DNA of 64,000 nucleotides from Cephalopachus bancanus (Eukaryota; Chordata; Mammalia; Primates; Tarsiidae): the NCBI GenBank assembly GCA_027257055.1, contig JAPVLO010000138.1:372001-436000 (forward strand). Reading direction: 5' to 3'. Made by a program: the position numbers and the translations under genes. Of this stretch, positions 60,115-64,000 are shown piece by piece; the stretch's first letter is position 1; each line of letters begins with the position of its first letter. The notes below the pieces were generated by a model, which worked only from the letters and a program-made list of their open reading frames with translations, had not been told where the DNA came from and did no database searches.

Positions 60115-60496
60115 CCTTATTATTCTATGTCTTTAAAAACTGAAGAGAAAAGGAATATCTCACTGATGAGAATTCCAAAGTCCAAGTTCCCCTTAGGGAA
60201 GTCAAGTCAGGGGTTCTTATAATTGAAGAGAAACACGCAGCAAAATACCCTTCCAACAGTTGGCCATTTCTCCCCCCCAGTTGCAATGTAGGACATTTTA
60301 TGGAGATAACAATTAGTCATACATTTTCCACGTTTACCTTCATATTTCTTGTGCCCCATTGAATTAATTCTTGATTCTTTTATCCGTGTATAAACATGCA
60401 TAGGTTTAGAGCTTCAGGCGAGTAAGTCTGTGTTTTATTTTTCAGTTTAATGAATTTCATATGGTTTATTTGCATTCAAGTATTTTTTTATTTGTT
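60115..60496. other. Unassigned AT-rich sequence
   Basis: Short interval between the truncated Alu and the fold-back repeat. Contains a C run at about 60272-60279. Nothing else recognised. Confidence 0.5.
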
Positions 60497-60563
60497 TGAC
60501 TCACTGTGATAAAATAACTTACTCCAATTTTTTTGGAGTAAGTTATTTTATCACAGTGAGTCA
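60497..60563. repeat. Perfect 31-bp inverted repeat with 5-nt loop
   Basis: The left arm 60497-60527 starts tgactcactgtgataaaata. The right arm 60533-60563 ends ttttatcacagtgagtca. The two are exact reverse complements over all 31 bases and are separated by five T residues (60528-60532). Homology stops abruptly at both outer ends and no flanking direct repeat is obvious. Each outer end is an AP-1-type TGA(C/G)TCA. A transcript would fold into a mismatch-free hairpin of 67 nt. Perfect arms imply a recent event or an artefact. Confidence 0.97.
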
Positions 60564-60916
60564 TTATTTAGTACTGTATTTAGTTTCTTTTTCTTTCGAT
60601 TGTCTTTCCTAAGCACCATTCATTTCAAATTCTCTTTGGTTATATATTAATAGTATTACTACATGAGTTGATTTCAATGTCAATAGTAACAGTATATTCA
60701 CTAGATATATTTGCTTTTTCTTCGTTTCTGCTCAATAATCTTTAATGTTATTTCCCAAATCAATTCACTTGAAGTCAGTGAAGGATTAGGTAATCATTTG
60801 TCCTTCCTTTATAATGAAAATTTGACCATTTAAATAATACAATCAAAATATTAACTTTGTTTCAAAGAAAAAATTAAATGAATGTTAGATTATTATTGAC
60901 CCTGAGGGATACAACT

Positions 60917-60918
<2 letters not shown>
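60564..60918. other. Unassigned AT-rich sequence
   Basis: Between the fold-back repeat and the compound microsatellite. No recognised elements. Confidence 0.5.
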
Positions 60919-60979
<61 letters not shown>

Positions 60980-60989
60980 TTATATATAT
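60919..60989 (+). repeat. Compound microsatellite (AC)18(AG)12(TA)n
   Basis: 36 bases of AC (60919-60954), 25 of AG (60955-60979), then a short TA run. All three are pure. Confidence 0.97.
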
Positions 60990-62219
60990 CTATATTTCTT
61001 CTAATTTAAATCTAAGTACACATATTGTCCCTTCTTTGTCCATATGACTTTTTTAGAGATTATGAATTGGAAATAAAACAGACTACTAGAGTTTGGCATG
61101 CCAACTTTTAAAATGTACCTTTATTGATATTCAACTGCATGGCATAATGAAAAGCAGTTTTATCTTTAGGAGGAATAACAGAATGCAATGTTGAATTATA
61201 TTATGGTATCTAAATCAACCGATATTTAGAAAATTCCTTCATGTAGGAAATTCTGGAAAATTTTCAGTCATACGTCAAAATATATAATATAGCAACTCAA
61301 AACGTGGCCTATTGCAGAAGCCAGAAAAGAAGTGCCTGTGTTTGTGTGCTTGTAGGTATTTTAAATACATATGCTATTATGTAGAGAGAGAAGGGGCAGC
61401 CAATAATTGTGTTAAGTTTAGAAAGGTTATACTGACTCTATATGTAGGGCCTTTTTTTTCCCCTCAACCAAATTAGACTAGATTTTATTTAGTGTAAGTC
61501 AGCAACAATATTCATTCAGACCTCTTTTCATTCATTTTTTTAACAAGGCTTCATGGATCCTCACCGTGTAGCACTTTTCCAGAGCAGGGACAATAGTATT
61601 ATAGATAGTGGTGTGCTCCAAGGAGGAAAAAGCAGAGAAAACGGTGTCGTGATGCTACTGAGGGTGGCTTTTGGGTGCAGTTGTAAGTTGTATCTGGGGA
61701 AAGGATATTTTACCAAGTGGCAAGATTCAAGGAAAGAGTCAGTTTATTGTTTTTGAGAAATAGTGAAGGATCTGCTGTGTTTGAAACAGAATAAAAAGAG
61801 AGGAAGAAGAATGGGCTAGTGATTTATTTAGTTTCTATTTATTCTGGACAAATCTTGATGACTGTTGCCCAAACTCCACCTTTGTTGTATAATGGATGGG
61901 AAATAAGATATTCTGATAAAAAAATAGAGCATCGACCCTTAACCCAGAAGGAGATATAATCCTGTGATCCACTGAATAGACTCCTTGATGCTATGTTTTG
62001 AAATAAATAATTCATTTCAGTTAATACTGATGAAGCATGTTTTATATTTCAAAAATGGCTTTCAGTCACAATTTGAATAGACATTATGCCAACCCTCAGC
62101 AGCCTATCTAAAGGATGACGTTGGTATATTTTCAAATAATTTCAACAAACAATATACTAGCAGAGTTAAAGTCCGAGGTAGGTAAGCATATTCTAGTATA
62201 CTTCGGTGTTCAAGGATGT
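60990..62219. other. Unassigned sequence
   Basis: The frame at 61553-61756 on plus has no domain. No repeat family recognised. Confidence 0.45.
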
Positions 62220-62560
62220 CTTGTATGACTAGTTGAATTCTCCCATCGATGTTGAGGAATGGCTGGGAGTCAGTATGGAGAAAAATGTAAGAAAAAGTGC
62301 AAAGGGGTGGCAGAGAAAGAAGAATGGCTGTGAATGGGAGCAGATTGTCTCTGAACATCGAGAACCGTTTGCAGCTGGTGCACAGAATTCCAGAAGACAG
62401 AGAGTGAGATGGGGAAGCTAGTTCAGAGTCAGTCCATGCAGAATCTGCAGGCCTGTGAAGGACTCTGGTTTTTGACAGTTAAAAACCAGTGAAAGATTTT
62501 AAGTAGAGAAATAATACAATGAGATCGTTTTAAAAAGACATAGAAGATGTCAGTTTTTGG
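62220..62560 (+). mobile_element. Possible L2-like ancient repeat
   Basis: The order tgcaggcctgtgaaggactc tggtttttgacagtt, then aaccagtgaaagattttaag tagagaaataatacaatgag atcgttttaaaaagac follows a mammalian repeat with the pattern gggccttgt...ggactttgg...ggaagccactggagggttttaagc...tgacatgatctg. I assign it to L2 only tentatively. Confidence 0.4.
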
Positions 62561-63539
62561 CTTTCAGTAGCTCACAAACTACGGGAATGAGAATGCCATG
62601 CATAATATTCTTTCACAAGGCACATTAACATGTTCTTGAGCACAGATAATAACATAGTACAACTAGACACGTTAAAATGCTATACACTTGATGTTCTGTT
62701 CAATTTTCCATTTGCATTTGATTCTCATTTTGTCATAATCATGTTCAGTTTCTACTATTGTATGAAGACCTTTGGGGGAGGTGGGGAAAAACCTTTAAGC
62801 AGTGCCTAAAAGTGTTTAGTTCTAAATATAAAATTAAACAAGAGTGTTGGAAATTTTTTGAATGACTTCTTTAAGATAAAAGTCTCCAAAGTTGCTTTAA
62901 AGAAAAATTGAATTAGTGACTTATGATATCATTGAGTTTTCACTCACTGCTTTTATAGTTTAGTTAGATCTAGTTCTTCTCTGATTAACAAAGCAATCAG
63001 AAAAGTTTCTAGGGTTTTTCTTTCTTTTTTTTTTTTTTTGGTTTTATATTTTCATTGAGATAATATTAAATTTAAATGTTTTTATTCTATTTTTTAAACA
63101 ATTAATGTTCTGTTATTTATATCGGAACTTCAGCATATGTGGAAAAAACCCCAAAAGCTAAAAGCATCTAGTCATTATCGGCTTACTTTTGAACATCATT
63201 TTTCAACACTATCCATCACTCTCGGTAGCGAATTATAGAAATTGTCACTAAACTAAAAAAAAAAAAAGAAAAGAAAAAAAGAAGTTGCTGAAAATCCAAG
63301 CATTACTGTCAGAAAAAAAAGTGTTGTATATGTTCTCTATGATTCATCTTTGAATATGTATTCCTTCTACTTGACTTTCACAAGATTATCTATATTTCTT
63401 CTACCTAACTTTCACCAAATTCCTTTTAAAAATATTTTTAAATTTTGAGAATGTGGGGTAAAATTCACCAAATTCTTATAACTGGGATCATTCTTTGGAT
63501 TCAGAGCTTCTTTAAAAAATAAGCTAATTATTATTTATT
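62561..63539. other. Unassigned AT-rich sequence
   Basis: Holds T runs near 63025 and an A-rich patch at 63254-63285. Nothing else recognised. Confidence 0.5.
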
Positions 63540-63745
63540 GTTGAGTACATATTATAGGATGGTACATTAAATATATAGTGTTCTATTTAATTATTATGCC
63601 CATCTTATTGAAGAATGACCTCTTTGCATATTTTACAAATGGAAAAGTCAAGTTCTGTAATATCACATAGGTGATAAATGGTAACACTATAACTTTAACT
63701 TGTATTCCCAAATCCATTTATCTTTATCATACTATCTTTTCAAGA
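63540..63745 (-). mobile_element. MIR SINE fragment
   Basis: In reverse complement: ttttacaaatggaaaagtca agttctgtaatatcacatag gtgataaatggtaacactat matches the order of the MIR core, with a tcccaaatcc end. Confidence 0.6.
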
Positions 63746-64000
63746 ATTACATTAAAATACACTCACATTTCACAACCTGGAAGGTAGGACAGTGTAAAAC
63801 TTTCATGTCTTCTTCCCAAGGGATACAAGATAAATTATCAATGGCAAAATAAATAAATAAATAAACAACAACAACAAAAAACAGTACAAAGTGCATCATT
63901 TACCGTCATTAACTACTATTAGGAAGGTGAGAAGAGGTTCTAAGAAAACGAGTCACATCAGAGAGATTGAAAAGACAGGATGCTAACCAGGGTGAGACCT
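63746..64000. other. Unassigned sequence with (AAAT)n(CAA)n
   Basis: A simple-repeat patch aaataaataaataaataaac then aacaacaacaaaaaac lies at about 63847-63882 and may be the tail of an unrecognised retroposon. The window ends in unassigned sequence. Confidence 0.55.

Noticed and set aside
60497..60563. MADE1/Hsmar1-type MITE hairpin
   Set aside because: The sequence lacks the ttaggttggtgcaaaagtaa terminal repeat and any TA duplication.
1..64000. CRISPR array, operon, prophage or other microbial system
   Set aside because: Alu, MIR, L1, L2 and MaLR content shows mammalian nuclear DNA. No spaced direct repeats of CRISPR type occur.
1..64000. piggyBac elements known from mouse lemur
   Set aside because: I looked for TTAA-flanked ends beginning with ccctt and found none convincing.
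1..64000. Coding endogenous retrovirus
   Set aside because: Only solo LTRs were seen, and no gag, pol or env motifs adjoin them.

Overview
This window reads as AT-rich, gene-poor nuclear DNA from a primate, most likely a strepsirrhine and probably a Malagasy lemur. Dimeric 7SL-derived Alu elements place it in a primate. Seven of the Alus share a set of changes absent from the older copies: 'gctcagcctgtaatcc', 'gcccgcgggttcgagacccgc', 'ctacaataaatcaaaaaatc' and 'gagactccaactc' before the tail. I recognise this as the lemur type, from memory and not from a search. I see no tRNA-derived galago-type Alu. No functional protein-coding gene, exon or structural RNA gene can be supported. The longest open frames are chance frames, antisense Alu or L1, or transposon remnants. 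The window is best read as intergenic or deep intronic.

Layout. 0-10 kb: two L1 3' ends, a mariner relic with an internal inversion, a lemur-type Alu, and a minus-strand L1 tail with a 14-bp target duplication. 10-22 kb: an older Alu, a MIR, a near-intact Alu with a 16-bp target duplication, a MaLR LTR with a 7SL-derived monomer inside it, an Alu inside an L1/HAL1 relic, and a MER20 with an intact 8-bp duplication. 22-33 kb: an Alu, a 1-kb degenerate L2, a MIR, an older Alu, a MaLR LTR with target duplication, and a 1.4-kb antisense L1 3' end. 34-37 kb: an old plus-strand L1 split by a MER1 element. 37-48 kb: mostly unassigned AT-rich sequence with L2, MIR and L1 tails, an old Alu and simple repeats. 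48-55 kb: a polypyrimidine tract, an old L1 3' UTR with an Alu in its tail, and an ERVL-type LTR split by a hAT element that still reads as a transposase C-terminus. 56-64 kb: two minus-strand Alus, a MER1/Charlie-like element with an exact 8-bp duplication, a perfect 31-bp inverted repeat at 60.5 kb, and a compound microsatellite.

The genes do not work together because there are none to describe; the content is layered transposable elements. The observations most worth checking are (1) the near-canonical tRNA A box and tRNA T-arm mimic (5-bp stem, 7-nt loop) in the lemur-type Alu left arm, (2) the perfect fold-back at 60497-60563, (3) the scrambled mariner at 3.77-4.15 kb, and (4) the nested hAT-in-LTR structure at 53.6-54.7 kb. 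Repeat-family names come from recalled consensus features; RepeatMasker would be needed to confirm subfamilies.
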